A DNA stretch of 64,000 nucleotides from Sulfuriroseicoccus oceanibius (GTDB taxonomy: Bacteria; Verrucomicrobiota; Verrucomicrobiia; Verrucomicrobiales; SLCJ01), in assembly GCF_010681825.2 (NCBI RefSeq), contig NZ_CP066776.1, positions 2,976,001-3,040,000 on the forward strand, read 5' to 3'. Shown in pieces: positions 30,312 to 39,982 of the stretch. The translations under genes were made by a program, and so were the position numbers. The notes under the pieces are model-generated. The model was not told the DNA's origin. It saw only the letters and a list, made by a program, of their open reading frames with translations, and did no database searches. Position 1 is the stretch's first letter, and the number at the start of each line of letters is the position of its first letter.

Positions 30312-31892
30312 TTACAGGAGGTAAAGAACTGGGAAGAGGAAGATCCACACCAAGTCCACGAAGTGCCAGAACAGACCGCCGACTTCGACTCGGTTGGCGA
30401 GGTGGTCCGGATCCCGCTCGTACATCTTCTTGCCGGTGAAGAGGAAGTAAGCGAGAACGATGGCGCCGCCGATCACGTGCAGAGCGTGGAGACCGGTAAG
30501 CAGGAAGTAGGTGGCGTAGTATGTGTTCAAGCGCGGGGTGAAGTAGGACGAGAAGATGACGTCCTTGCGCTCGAGCTCGACGACTGGGAGGCCGTGGTCA
30601 TCGAACTGCTGGTCGCCGTGGGCTTCCGCGTGGTCGTGACCGAGCTTGAGGTAGTAGAGCTGCTTGGCGACGAGGTGTGCGCCATTGGCTTCCTTCTCAA
30701 GAGCAGCATCGTACTGCTTTTTCCACTGCTCATAGAGGAATGGCTGCTCCTGGGCAAATCCGGACGCTTCGATCTTGGCGAGCATTTCGTCGCGATCGTA
30801 CTCGTTGGCAACTGGCGAGAGACCACGCAGGTCGACACCGTCCACGCTGAGGATCAGCTCACTTTCGTCGGCGACGAACTCACCTTCGACGGTGGTACCA
30901 TCGCTGAAGACGAAGCCTTTCTCGGTCCAGCCGGTGTCGCGGTTACGCACGGTGGCGAGATCCACGGAGAGGTTCGGGTTGGCAGGGTCGAGCACGAGCG
31001 TGGTGCGCTCGGCGAAGAACAAACCGAGGACCTGAGCTTCGGCCTTTGCCTTCTCCAGAGCGTCGACCAGTTCGCGGTCGATGTTGGTCACGCCCTCTTC
31101 TTCGAGGCGGGTGATGGTTCCGGCCAATGCGCGGCGGTCATTCTCAGCGCGGAGGTGGCGTTCACGCACATCGCGCTGGGCGTCGAGCAACTGCTCCAAC
31201 TGCTTCCAGTCGGTGAACTCGAGTTCGACTTCCTGGGCGTCCAGGGATTCGCCATTGAGCACATTGGCGACGAGAGGATCGGTCACCTTGTCACCCGCAT
31301 TGGCAACGACCTTGCCGTCTTTGACCGTGATGCCGACATCGCCCACAGTTTTGACGGTGAGCTTGAGCTTCGAGCCTTCGCCGAGGCTGTCGGTGAGGTA
31401 GCTCACGTCGCCGCCGTCGAGAGGCAGCACAGCTTTGGTGCCCTTGTAAACGATATCGGTGTGATCTTCGTCCTTGGCATTCGGGTCGTGGAATGCGTGC
31501 CCCTCGTAGACCACGCCGGTGGTGGTCTCAGCCGAGATGTGACCGAACTTGGCCTTGTACTCGACAGTCTTGATGCAGCAGAACGCCAGCGCGCAGAGGA
31601 TGGTGATCGCCATGTACAACTTGAAGCGACCGAACTGGCGGAGCTTCAGCGAGGCGTGCGCCATCACGACGGTGATCGACGAGAAGATCAGGACGAACGT
31701 GTTGGTAAGACCCAAGCCGATGTCGAGCATCTGGTCAGGCCACGGGTAATCCGCGCCGAGACGCAGGAAGATGTAACCGGAGAACAGACCACCGAAGAGC
31801 ATGACCTCCGAGGCGAGGAACAACCAGATACCGATCTTCGAGTTGTAGAGACCGGTGTCAGGACGAGGTTTTACGTTGAACGGAATTTCCAT
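30312..31892 (-). CDS. coxC: Cytochrome c oxidase subunit III with large soluble insertion
   Basis: 526 residues, about twice the usual length. Residues 1-116 hold three helices of the subunit III fold ([20 protein letters not shown] is characteristic) and residues 444-526 hold the last two ([20 protein letters not shown] and a [15 protein letters not shown] end). Between them lies about 320 residues that are normally absent: a His/Asp-rich start, beta-type stretches ([19 protein letters not shown]), a charged coiled-coil region ([20 protein letters not shown]) and a C-terminal helical part. The start at ATG 31892 matches the usual N-terminus. The insert is in frame with uninterrupted reading and similar codon use. 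Confidence 0.9.
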   Translation of the reverse strand: MEIPFNVKPRPDTGLYNSKIGIWLFLASEVMLFGGLFSGYIFLRLGADYPWPDQMLDIGLGLTNTFVLIFSSITVVMAHASLKLRQFGRFKLYMAITILCALAFCCIKTVEYKAKFGHISAETTTGVVYEGHAFHDPNAKDEDHTDIVYKGTKAVLPLDGGDVSYLTDSLGEGSKLKLTVKTVGDVGITVKDGKVVANAGDKVTDPLVANVLNGESLDAQEVELEFTDWKQLEQLLDAQRDVRERHLRAENDRRALAGTITRLEEEGVTNIDRELVDALEKAKAEAQVLGLFFAERTTLVLDPANPNLSVDLATVRNRDTGWTEKGFVFSDGTTVEGEFVADESELILSVDGVDLRGLSPVANEYDRDEMLAKIEASGFAQEQPFLYEQWKKQYDAALEKEANGAHLVAKQLYYLKLGHDHAEAHGDQQFDDHGLPVVELERKDVIFSSYFTPRLNTYYATYFLLTGLHALHVIGGAIVLAYFLFTGKKMYERDPDHLANRVEVGGLFWHFVDLVWIFLFPVLYLL

Positions 31893-32011
31893 GATGGAAG
31901 TGAGGGAGGAACCAGAACCTGGTCGGGTTGATAGGCGTTGTCGGCGGTTATCTGGCAATCATGCCGGTGATTGGCTGCGTCGAACGCGAAATGGAATTAG
32001 GGAGTTGGGAC

Positions 32012-33850
32012 TTACTTCTTGTTCGATTTAGGCTCTTCCCACTGAGGTGAGTAGTCCTTGTCTTCTCCTGGCACGGAGTACTCGTATGGTCCGCGATAGA
32101 CGACCGGCTCGAACTCGAAGTTGCCGTGGCCCGGAGGCGTTGGGGTGGCCCACTCGAGGGTGGTGGCGTTCCACGGGTTGTCGGACTTCACCTTTTTACC
32201 CACGAAGGCACTCGAGAAGAAGTTGATGATGAATGGGAGCTGGAAGATTGCCAGTGCCCAGACCGCCCATGAGATCACCTCGTTGAGCCAGAGGTAGTCA
32301 GCGGTGTGCTCGTAGGAGATACCACCGTTGTACCAGCGGCGGTGGAAACCTGCGATGCCCTGAATCATCATCGGCATGAACACGACGTTGATCGCGATAA
32401 GCGATGGCCAGAAGTGCAAGTGACCGAGGAATGTGTTCATGTGACGGCCAGTCGCCTTAGGGTACCAGTAGTAGATACCGGCGAAGAGACCGAAGATCAC
32501 ACCAGGAGCCACCACGTAGTGGAAGTGGCCGATCACGTAGTAGGTGTCGTGAAGGTAGAGGTCGGTCAGGTTGAATGCGAGTGGCAGACCGGTGAGACCA
32601 CCGAATCCGAACATCGGAAGGAACGCGCACGCCCAGAGCATTGGGACGGTGAAGCGGATCGATCCACCCCACAGCGAGATGAGGAGCGAGGTCAAAAGGA
32701 TGACCGACGGCACCGAGATCAGCACGGTAGTGGTTTGGAAGAAGGTCGAGATCGCGCTGCCCATACCGGTGAGGTACATGTGGTGCGCCCAAACGATGAA
32801 CGAGAGGAACCCGAGGACGAGAGCACCGTAGACCATGCTCTTGTAGCCCCAGAGCGGCTTACGGGTGTTGTTCGGAATGATCTCCGCCACGATCGAGATC
32901 GCAGGAAGGAGGAGAACGTACACCTCAGGGTGACCGAGGAACCAGAAGAGGTGCTGGTAAAGCAATGGAGAACCACCGCCGGAGATGTTCATCACTTCGT
33001 TGTTCACCGAGAGGCCGGATGGCAGGAAGAACGACGAGCCGAAGACGCGGTCCGAGAGCTGCATCAGACCAGCCACTTCAAGTGGTGGGAAGGCGAGCAG
33101 GAGAAGGAATGCGGTGACGAGCATGCCCCACACGAAGAATGGGAGGCGGAACCAGGTCATGCCCTTGGCGCGCAGGTTGATGATGGTGGTGATCACGTTC
33201 ACCGATCCGAGGAGCGACGAAGAGATGAGCAACACCATACCGAGGAGCCACCAGGTCTGACCAGTCATCCACTGGTTGGCGACGTGGTATTCCTGAACGG
33301 TGCCAAGCGGCGGGTAGAAGGTCCAACCGGTCGAGGCAGCGCCCGATGGAAGGAAGAACGATGCGAACATGAGCAGACCACCAGCGAGGTAGATCCAGTA
33401 GCTCATCATGTTGAGTTTCGGGAATGCCATGTCCGGCGCACCGATCTGGAGCGGTGTCACGTAGTTACCGAAGGCACCGAAGCCGAGAGGCACCACGGCG
33501 AGGAAGACCATGATCGTTCCGTGCATGGCACCGAACATATTGTAGAGCTGGCCGTCAACGACGCGTCCGCCGGTCGATTCACCGACAGGGATCCAGCGGT
33601 TGAGCCAGTCTTCACCGAATACGAAGGTGAGCCATTCTGGCAGTGCCTGGTCGGGATAAGCGATGCTCCAGCGCATCACCATCATGAGGAAGAATCCGAC
33701 CAACATGAAGAGCATCGCGGTGATGCCATATTGGATCCCGATCCACTTGTGGTCGGTGGAGAAAATGTATTTTCGCACAAACCCGACGTGGTGGTCGTCA
33801 TGGTGGTGATCCGCGGCGTCAGCCGTTTTGTGATGAGTCGAATCGGACAT
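32012..33850 (-). CDS. coxA: Cytochrome c oxidase subunit I (aa3 type)
   Basis: 612 residues with 12 or more helices. All key residues are visible: the low-spin heme His in MFGAMHGTIM, CuB and cross-link site HPEVY (with the D-channel Glu), WAHHM carrying two CuB His, and YYVIGHFHYVV with both heme His. It therefore belongs to the A1-type heme-copper oxidases that reduce O2 and pump protons. The N-terminus is His/Asp-rich (DAADHHHDDHH), a possible metal-binding extension. It lies between the cupredoxin gene and coxC. Confidence 0.97.
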   Translation of the reverse strand: MSDSTHHKTADAADHHHDDHHVGFVRKYIFSTDHKWIGIQYGITAMLFMLVGFFLMMVMRWSIAYPDQALPEWLTFVFGEDWLNRWIPVGESTGGRVVDGQLYNMFGAMHGTIMVFLAVVPLGFGAFGNYVTPLQIGAPDMAFPKLNMMSYWIYLAGGLLMFASFFLPSGAASTGWTFYPPLGTVQEYHVANQWMTGQTWWLLGMVLLISSSLLGSVNVITTIINLRAKGMTWFRLPFFVWGMLVTAFLLLLAFPPLEVAGLMQLSDRVFGSSFFLPSGLSVNNEVMNISGGGSPLLYQHLFWFLGHPEVYVLLLPAISIVAEIIPNNTRKPLWGYKSMVYGALVLGFLSFIVWAHHMYLTGMGSAISTFFQTTTVLISVPSVILLTSLLISLWGGSIRFTVPMLWACAFLPMFGFGGLTGLPLAFNLTDLYLHDTYYVIGHFHYVVAPGVIFGLFAGIYYWYPKATGRHMNTFLGHLHFWPSLIAINVVFMPMMIQGIAGFHRRWYNGGISYEHTADYLWLNEVISWAVWALAIFQLPFIINFFSSAFVGKKVKSDNPWNATTLEWATPTPPGHGNFEFEPVVYRGPYEYSVPGEDKDYSPQWEEPKSNKK

Positions 33851-33936
33851 GGTAGTTTCTCGTCGTGACTAAGTAAATCTAGGAATCGAACTATGCAGAA
33901 TATCAAGCGCGACGCAAGGTACGCTCTCGGGAAAGT

Positions 33937-34821
33937 TTACCCGTTTTGATGCGCAGGCAGCATGGCCTGTGATGCATCGAACTCGAAATCGAGCTCAGCG
34001 GAGCCCCCGGTGATGCGCAGGCTCTTGCGCAATGGCTCAGCAAACTGGCTGTGCCAAGCGATCACTTCGTAGTCGCCATCAGGCAACTCTCCGTGGATCG
34101 CAAAGGTTCCGTCCTCCTGGGAGACGGCGTAAAATCCGGAGTCGTGGACATAGACCCAGCTCCTCATCCAGCGGTGCAGGTCGCACTCGACGCGGTACAC
34201 ACCCGCGGCCGGAAATTTGTGCAGATTCGTCGAATCAGCGGGCTGGCCGTAATTCTTGATGCTCGCACCTTTATCGAAAGTTCCCATCTTGTGCGCATCG
34301 ATGCGCACGTTGTGGAAGGTTTGGTCGGAGTTTTTAAAGACGACTCCCTCGCCAGCAGCGACGGCGACCACGTGTGGGTCGTAGCAGCAACCCGCCTGGT
34401 CCATGAAGGCAGGACGTGGGTCGACCGATCCGCCGGACTGCCCGACAATTGCGATCACCACGTCGGCGAGCGCCTTGTTCTCCCCTACCGACCAGTTCTG
34501 AGTCTTGATCGGCTGGTACTTGCTGCAATAGCGGTCATTGCGCACGTCCCACTCCGAGTCCGGAGTTGGAACCTCACCGGCGAGGGTTACGCGTCCGGTG
34601 AGAACCACAGGTGCCGTGGCGATGACGTCGGCGGAACGCAAATCGTTGCCGAGATCGACATCGGCGATGGCGACGGTCTCGCCACTCCCTCCCCCGCAGG
34701 ATGCGGCGAGCATCACAGCGCAAAGCGCGCCCCCGAGACGGGAAACCCGACTCGAGAATGCGCGCTGAGTGATGGATGCGAGGGTTGTCATCGTGCCGGG
34801 GCGAACAATCGGAAATTTCAT
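33937..34821 (-). CDS. Cupredoxin-domain lipoprotein
   Basis: About 294 residues from ATG 34821 (an ATG at 34836 sits in a hairpin loop; one at 34791 is also possible). A lipoprotein signal ends LAASC-GGG. The central domain has a type I copper pattern: FHNVRIDAH, then C-D-L-H-R-W-M (C-x2-H-x2-M). The C-terminal part is a carboxypeptidase-regulatory-like beta domain (TFAIHGELPDGDYEVIAWH). Being next to coxA, it could carry electrons from alternative complex III to CuA, but this is inference. Confidence 0.82.
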   Translation of the reverse strand: MKFPIVRPGTMTTLASITQRAFSSRVSRLGGALCAVMLAASCGGGSGETVAIADVDLGNDLRSADVIATAPVVLTGRVTLAGEVPTPDSEWDVRNDRYCSKYQPIKTQNWSVGENKALADVVIAIVGQSGGSVDPRPAFMDQAGCCYDPHVVAVAAGEGVVFKNSDQTFHNVRIDAHKMGTFDKGASIKNYGQPADSTNLHKFPAAGVYRVECDLHRWMRSWVYVHDSGFYAVSQEDGTFAIHGELPDGDYEVIAWHSQFAEPLRKSLRITGGSAELDFEFDASQAMLPAHQNG

Positions 34822-34822
34822 G

Positions 34823-34845
34823 CGGGGGTGAGTCATTCACCCCCG
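34823..34845 (-). terminator. Intercistronic hairpin before the cupredoxin gene
   Basis: Perfect 9-base arms CGGGGGTGA and TCACCCCCG around a 5-base loop, with no T run after it on the minus strand. It lies between the ccoP-like stop and the cupredoxin start, so it may be a processing, stability or partial-termination hairpin rather than a full terminator. Confidence 0.55.
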
Positions 34846-34859
34846 GAATTATTTCATGA

Positions 34860-35630
34860 CTAAGCAGCCGGAGCTTCCTCGGCGGCTGGTGCCGCACCGA
34901 GAGGCTGACCGGTTTGTGGGTCAACCGCAGCGCCAGGAAGCATCTTGTCGTGGTTTGCGTTGAGCTCCTCGGCGGTCATCTGGGCACCGGCACGCTCTGC
35001 GGAGATGTCCATGGCAGCTTGTGCCATTTCTTCCGAGACCCAGTCATCGGTCTCATTACCGAAGCTCTTACGGACGTAGTTCATGACAGCAGCGAGGCGC
35101 TCGGCATCAGGCACGGCGCTGGCCTGGGAGGCCATGTTGTTGCCGGACCACACTTTGCCGTGCACTTCGATCGGGCCCTTCACACCGTTGAGGATGATCA
35201 TGGCGAGACGTTCGGTGCTTCCGGTCACCCACTCCGAGTTGGCGAGTGGTGGAATGTTCTGACCCGCGTCCCCTTCACCACCGGATTTGTGGCAACCACC
35301 GCAGCTGACGTAGACCTTTTTACCAAGGTCCATCTGCTCGACGCTCCATGGCTTGACCACGGTCTTACCACCCAGACGTGGGTCCGGAGCAGGCACATAA
35401 CCAACCGCAGTGTACTTAGTGAAGTCGAAGCCGCCGGTCATTTGACCGTAGTAGGCACCGCCGAAAAGCAGGATCAATGCGCACAGGAGGAAGAGCGCGA
35501 GCGAGACCGGATGGGTGCCGCTGATTGGCTCCTCTTTCTCACGAGCGGTGATCGAGTGCTGCTTCTGGATGTCTTGGCCCTCGCGGTAATCCGCTTCGGT
35601 CTGGCGATCTTTGTTGGATGAGTCTCCCAT
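34860..35630 (-). CDS. Membrane-anchored cytochrome c, CcoP-like
   Basis: 256 residues starting at ATG 35630. A charged N-terminal region of about 45 residues, one membrane helix (VSLALFLLCALILLFGGAYY), then a single cytochrome c domain with heme motif CGGCH near residue 110 and a likely Met ligand in NNMASQA. CcoP normally has two heme domains; this has one. The C-terminus is Ala/Glu/Pro-rich. It lies 60 bases after the ccoO-like gene. Confidence 0.85.
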   Translation of the reverse strand: MGDSSNKDRQTEADYREGQDIQKQHSITAREKEEPISGTHPVSLALFLLCALILLFGGAYYGQMTGGFDFTKYTAVGYVPAPDPRLGGKTVVKPWSVEQMDLGKKVYVSCGGCHKSGGEGDAGQNIPPLANSEWVTGSTERLAMIILNGVKGPIEVHGKVWSGNNMASQASAVPDAERLAAVMNYVRKSFGNETDDWVSEEMAQAAMDISAERAGAQMTAEELNANHDKMLPGAAVDPQTGQPLGAAPAAEEAPAA

Positions 35631-35688
35631 CATTGGATGTAGGTGATCGAGATTCTAGAAATAGGTGGGAATTGGCGCGGAGCCGGAA

Positions 35689-36330
35689 TTACTTGGCTTC
35701 CTCTTCTTCGGCGGCAGGAGCCACTGGCGCGTCCTTGCGCAAGTTGACGAGGTAGCTCACGAGAGCTTCTGCGCGGTCGGTTGGGACCACTTCGTAGCCT
35801 TCCTCGACTTCAACAGGCAGCGCGTCGGCCGACTGCTGGCCCTGGATGCGACGCTTCTCGAACAAGTGCTTGTACGATGGCATGTTCGACCATTCGGCAA
35901 CCGAGCGTGGGTTGTAAAGGTGAAGCATGAGCTGCTGCTTTGCATCTTCGCCGTTGTAACGGATGTAGAGGTTCGAGAGGTCTGGACCGATGCGCTGCAC
36001 ACCGAGAGCGGCGTACTTTTCACCGTGATAGTCCTGAGGCACGGTCTCGCGTTCTTCGCCTGGGATGACCCAGCCATCACGCCAACGGTCAGGACCGGCG
36101 TACGTTGGGCGGATCATTTGCGAGTGACACTGGACGCAGCCCTCCTGGGCGTAGACACGGGCACCAGCGGCCACCATGCCGGCACGGACTTCCGGATAAA
36201 CGGATCCGTCAACGTCATCGACGAGTGTGGTGTCGAGTTTACCAATCTCACCGTATGGCAGCGCCACGAAGAATACCCATGGCAGTGCGAAAGCGGCGAT
36301 CAATCCGAGATAGAATGTGCGGACGGACAT
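35689..36330 (-). CDS. CcoO-like membrane cytochrome c
   Basis: 213 residues with an N-terminal membrane helix (LGLIAAFALPWVFFVALPYG) and a monoheme domain with CVQCHSQMIRP near residue 65, the hallmark of CcoO. RIGPDLSNLYIRY and NMPSYKHLF complete the family pattern, the latter giving the Met ligand. It follows the CcoN-like gene, as in ccoNO operons. Electron transfer role is expected. Confidence 0.9.
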   Translation of the reverse strand: MSVRTFYLGLIAAFALPWVFFVALPYGEIGKLDTTLVDDVDGSVYPEVRAGMVAAGARVYAQEGCVQCHSQMIRPTYAGPDRWRDGWVIPGEERETVPQDYHGEKYAALGVQRIGPDLSNLYIRYNGEDAKQQLMLHLYNPRSVAEWSNMPSYKHLFEKRRIQGQQSADALPVEVEEGYEVVPTDRAEALVSYLVNLRKDAPVAPAAEEEEAK

Positions 36331-36389
36331 AGTGGATCAGGTCTGGAAAGTAGAAGTTGAGGAGGAAAAGGGAATGAATCAGATCGGGC

Positions 36390-37871
36390 TTATGCCTGGC
36401 TGGAGCTCTCTTTGGCGCGGTCGTCGAACATAGGCTGGTCGAGCTCGTGCACTTCGTGGAGAAGGGTTGGCGAACCGGCGCGGCGTCCTTGACCGAACAC
36501 CATGACCCAGAGGTTGAGAACGAACGAGAAGTTCGCCATCAGCAACATGGTCCAACCGATGAGCTGGCCGATGTAGAATGGCTCGGCAGCGTCGACGATC
36601 TTCTTCCAGGATCCGTAGAGCATGAACTCTGCATTGCCCTGCCAGAAGCCGCCCACTGCAAGTGTCACCACCAGGATCAGGATCGAGTAAACGGTGAACC
36701 AGAAGTGGAAGCGGATCGAGCGACCCGATGGCCATTCGCAACCGCAAAGACGTGGCACGATGAAGTAGATGGCACCGAAGCCGGCCATGGTGAACACGCC
36801 GAGCAGCACTGCCACGTGGGTGGAAAGCACCGCCTGGGTGAGACCAGCGTACTTCGAAAGGGTTGGGATTCCGCCAAGTGCGTTGAGCACGGCAGCAAGG
36901 AAGAGCGCCACGATCGAGGCGTAGGCGAAGCGCAGGGTGGCGCTGTAGTTCACCATGCGGAAGCGGGCACCGAGGGTGGCGTGCACGTTGACCAGAATCA
37001 TCAACGCAGGGATGAGGATCACGATGCCAGCCGCACCGGAAACCGCAGGCATCCAGGCAGGAAGCGGAGCACCGAGCAGACGGTGGAGACCGGTCCAGCC
37101 ACCGAGAAGGATCAGCGCCCAGAACGAGGCGAGCGCCAAGCTGTACGAGAAGATCGGGCGACCGCTCACCTTAGGGATGAGGTAGAATGCCGCAGCTGCT
37201 GCGATTGGCAGGAAGAAGAGGAACTGCACACCACCGATGTACCAGTAGTTCACTGCGGTCGAAACCACGGCAGCACTTGGTGCCATGTGGATGAACACAT
37301 TGGCAGTGAGGAACAAGGCTGGGAATGCGAAGAGCGCAGCCACCAGGAACCAGAGCGACACGAAGGTCTGCGGTTGGTCACGCTGGGTGAATGGAACAAA
37401 TGCCCACAGAGCGATCACAATGTACGCTACGAGCAACGCAGGGCCGACCTGTTTAGGGAACTCAAGCCATTCAACACCGCTGCCAATGCCGCCGAAAACG
37501 CAGAAGATGCCGATGGTCAGAGCGATGTTCCAGAGGTGACCTGCAATGTTCGGGACCAACGAGTGCTTCATTGGCATACGGCACAAGCGGTGCATCATCC
37601 AAAGGATCACACCGAAGGCCAGGTTGAACCCGAGACCGTAAACCATGGCCAGCGTGTGGGCCGACTGGAGACGTCCGTATTTGAATGCAGGGCAATCACC
37701 GAAGGCATCCGGAGACAGCAAGGTCCAGGTCGACATCAACCCGAGGATGATGGTCGCCAGGAACCAGAACCCGGCGCTGGTGAAGAACAACAGAACCGGC
37801 CAGCGCACCGAGCGGTCGATTTGGGCTCGGAGGTTGGTCAGATCTTGATCGGATGCGATGGACGAACTCAT
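36390..37871 (-). CDS. CcoN-like heme-copper oxidase subunit I without copper-site residues
   Basis: 493 residues with about 12 helices and clear CcoN similarity (FYLIPKVSGRPIFSYSLALA, SFWALILLGGWTG, GAIYFIVPRLCGCEWPSGR). The first heme His is kept (GRLQSAHTLAM). Where active CcoN has WYGHNAV this protein has WYIGGVQ, where it has PHHLHY this has LHRLLG, the cross-link Tyr position is Gly, and HVH has become THVAV. So at least two of the three CuB His and the Tyr are missing and it cannot be a normal oxygen-reducing subunit. It may serve as a heme-bearing membrane electron conduit or scaffold with the CcoO and CcoP-like proteins. Confidence 0.85.
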   Translation of the reverse strand: MSSSIASDQDLTNLRAQIDRSVRWPVLLFFTSAGFWFLATIILGLMSTWTLLSPDAFGDCPAFKYGRLQSAHTLAMVYGLGFNLAFGVILWMMHRLCRMPMKHSLVPNIAGHLWNIALTIGIFCVFGGIGSGVEWLEFPKQVGPALLVAYIVIALWAFVPFTQRDQPQTFVSLWFLVAALFAFPALFLTANVFIHMAPSAAVVSTAVNYWYIGGVQFLFFLPIAAAAAFYLIPKVSGRPIFSYSLALASFWALILLGGWTGLHRLLGAPLPAWMPAVSGAAGIVILIPALMILVNVHATLGARFRMVNYSATLRFAYASIVALFLAAVLNALGGIPTLSKYAGLTQAVLSTHVAVLLGVFTMAGFGAIYFIVPRLCGCEWPSGRSIRFHFWFTVYSILILVVTLAVGGFWQGNAEFMLYGSWKKIVDAAEPFYIGQLIGWTMLLMANFSFVLNLWVMVFGQGRRAGSPTLLHEVHELDQPMFDDRAKESSSQA

Positions 37872-37919
37872 GGTGAATGGAGAATCGAATGAAAGTCGGG
37901 GAAGGAAAATGGGGCGGGC

Positions 37920-38447
37920 TTACTGGTCGGCAGCTGGGGCTTCTTCAGCGCTCTCAACAGCGGCTTCTTCGGTAGCGGCAGGCTCGTCGGTCTGATCCGC
38001 TGCAGGGGCGGCTGCTTCATCAGCAACTGCTTCTTCTTCGGCAGGCTGCTCGTCAGTGGCAGGCTCGGCATCGACAGGAGCCACTGGCTCGGCAACCGGA
38101 GCTTCTTCCACGGTTGCGGCTTCGCTGGCCGGGGTGTGAACCGATGGCTTGCTGGTGAGCAACTGCTGACCGAACACTGGGAGGTAATCCCCCATTGCCG
38201 GCTGGACCAACCCCTTGCCTTCGTCGAGCCACTTGGTGGTACCGATCACCTGGGCGGCATTGGCCTCGATGGCCTCGCGCTCGGCGATACGCACCGCCGA
38301 CTGCTCGCTGAGGTAGTCGTCGACCGTGCTACCACGGAAGAAGAAGTACGCAACGATGGCGAGGGCGGCGAAGGACAGGAATCCGGCGATGCCCAAAACG
38401 AAGGCGGCGATCGGATGGATCGGCTTGCTGGCGGATGATTCGGTCAT
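37920..38447 (-). CDS. Membrane-anchored protein with acidic Pro/Ala-rich tail
   Basis: 175 residues. One N-terminal membrane helix (IAAFVLGIAGFLSFAALAIVAYFFF) followed by a conserved-looking region of about 60 residues and then about 75 residues of Ala, Glu and Pro low-complexity sequence. It lies between actF and the CcoN-like gene with short gaps. A structural or assembly role in the respiratory complex is inferred from position alone. Confidence 0.7.
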   Translation of the reverse strand: MTESSASKPIHPIAAFVLGIAGFLSFAALAIVAYFFFRGSTVDDYLSEQSAVRIAEREAIEANAAQVIGTTKWLDEGKGLVQPAMGDYLPVFGQQLLTSKPSVHTPASEAATVEEAPVAEPVAPVDAEPATDEQPAEEEAVADEAAAPAADQTDEPAATEEAAVESAEEAPAADQ

Positions 38448-38507
38448 TGGATCGGGTGAGAAAGAATTGGAGTCGAAACGATGAAGGGACAGAGAGTCGA
38501 AGCTGGC

Positions 38508-39944
38508 TTAGTTGTGCAGGTTGATCGACTCGAGGAGGCGTGGGTCGCGGCATGGGAACAAGCTGTCCTTGCGCAACGAGAAGAGGAACGCGCCAACCAC
38601 AAGGCAACCGACGGTCACCACAGCGAGCAGGTCGTAAAGCACCCCACCCTGGTAGAAGTAATTGTGAGCGACCAGTGGCCCACGCATTGGGATGATCATC
38701 AGGTAGACGTCGAGCAGGTGGACGAGGAGGATGTACACCGCCATCGACGAGAGCCATGCCGGCTTACGCTTGAGCCACGACTGGAGGAGGATCACGAATG
38801 GCACGATGAAGTGAAGCACCACGAGCGCGATCGAGAAGTAGTTCCAGAACTCCGTGTTACGGATGAGGAAGTACTTGGTTTCCTCGGTGATGTTTGCGTA
38901 CCAGATCAGGAAGAACTGGGAGAAAGTGATGTAGGCCCAGAAGACCACGAACGCGAACATGAGCTTGCCCATCACATGGTAGTGCTCGCTGGAAACGACA
39001 CCCTTCATGTAGCCTTTGCTACGGATGTAGGTGGTGGCCAGGATGATGGTTGCCATGCCCGACAATGCGGAGCCAGCGAACACATACACACCCCACATGG
39101 TGGAGAACCAGTGGTGGTCGATCGCCATCACCATGTCGAGAGCGACGAAGGTCATCGCGAGGGCGAAGATGATCATGAAACCACAGGCGGCGCGGCGCAT
39201 ACGGAAGGTCAGCTTGACGCCACCTTCGCTGTCCTGACGAACCGACCACTTGCGCATCTGGCGGATGACGTAGGTGAGCAGCACGAAGAACGCGACGTAG
39301 CGGATGTACCAGAAGGTCTGGTTGAGGTAGCCCTTCTTGCCGTAGAGGATTGGGTCCTCTTTTTTGATGAGCTTACCTTTGATCTTCGAGGCATCGAAAT
39401 CACCGAGGTTCTCGATCTCTTTCTGTGCGAGCTCGGCTTCCGCGGTGTTGCCAGCGGCTTCAGCAGATGCCTTGATGGCGGCGAACTCGGCAACGTGCGC
39501 GTTGTGCTTGGCTTCGAATTCCGCGATCACCTCAGGCTGCTCGGCCTTGGCTCCCAAACGGTCTTCGATTTCAGTCCAGTGCCACAGGGTGTGCTTTACC
39601 GGGGTGATGGTGAACAATGGGATCATCAGGATACCCACGACCGGGATCACGAGACCGACCTTTTCGAACACGCGGCGGACAGCAATCCCCCACCCCGAGT
39701 TGGTGGCGTGGTGGAGCAGCGTCCAGAAAACACCTCCCACCGCGATGGTGAAGAAGAAGAACGTGCCGAGCAACCACGAGAAGGAGAATGCCTTCTGCGT
39801 GCCTTCGTTGAACAAGAAGAACAAGCTGGCGACCAAACCGATGCCGCCAACTGCCAGCAATCCGGTCGCCAAACGCGAAACCTTGCTGAAGTCGAAGCGC
39901 TCACCGTTGAGCGGAAGTTCTTTCAGATTGATGTGACCTGCCAT
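38508..39944 (-). CDS. actF: Alternative complex III quinol-oxidising membrane subunit ActF
   Basis: 478 residues, about ten helices, of the NrfD-related ActF type. Helices such as FSWLLGTFFFFTIAVGGVFW and MTFVALDMVMAIDHHWFSTM match the family; WYANITEETKYF and the end PMRGPLVAHNYFY are also typical. It contains an acidic soluble loop of about 75 residues (residues 125-200). With ActC it forms the membrane part that binds menaquinol. It follows actE by 38 bases. Confidence 0.92.
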   Translation of the reverse strand: MAGHINLKELPLNGERFDFSKVSRLATGLLAVGGIGLVASLFFLFNEGTQKAFSFSWLLGTFFFFTIAVGGVFWTLLHHATNSGWGIAVRRVFEKVGLVIPVVGILMIPLFTITPVKHTLWHWTEIEDRLGAKAEQPEVIAEFEAKHNAHVAEFAAIKASAEAAGNTAEAELAQKEIENLGDFDASKIKGKLIKKEDPILYGKKGYLNQTFWYIRYVAFFVLLTYVIRQMRKWSVRQDSEGGVKLTFRMRRAACGFMIIFALAMTFVALDMVMAIDHHWFSTMWGVYVFAGSALSGMATIILATTYIRSKGYMKGVVSSEHYHVMGKLMFAFVVFWAYITFSQFFLIWYANITEETKYFLIRNTEFWNYFSIALVVLHFIVPFVILLQSWLKRKPAWLSSMAVYILLVHLLDVYLMIIPMRGPLVAHNYFYQGGVLYDLLAVVTVGCLVVGAFLFSLRKDSLFPCRDPRLLESINLHN

Positions 39945-39982
39945 TGGAGTGGAGAGATTGAGAGACGTTGGAGAGTGAGGAC

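Noticed and set aside
30363-31931. Long + strand frames opposite coxC, coxA, actB and actC
   Set aside because: They mirror highly biased coding sequence on the minus strand, lack start signals and give low-complexity, acidic or His-rich proteins.
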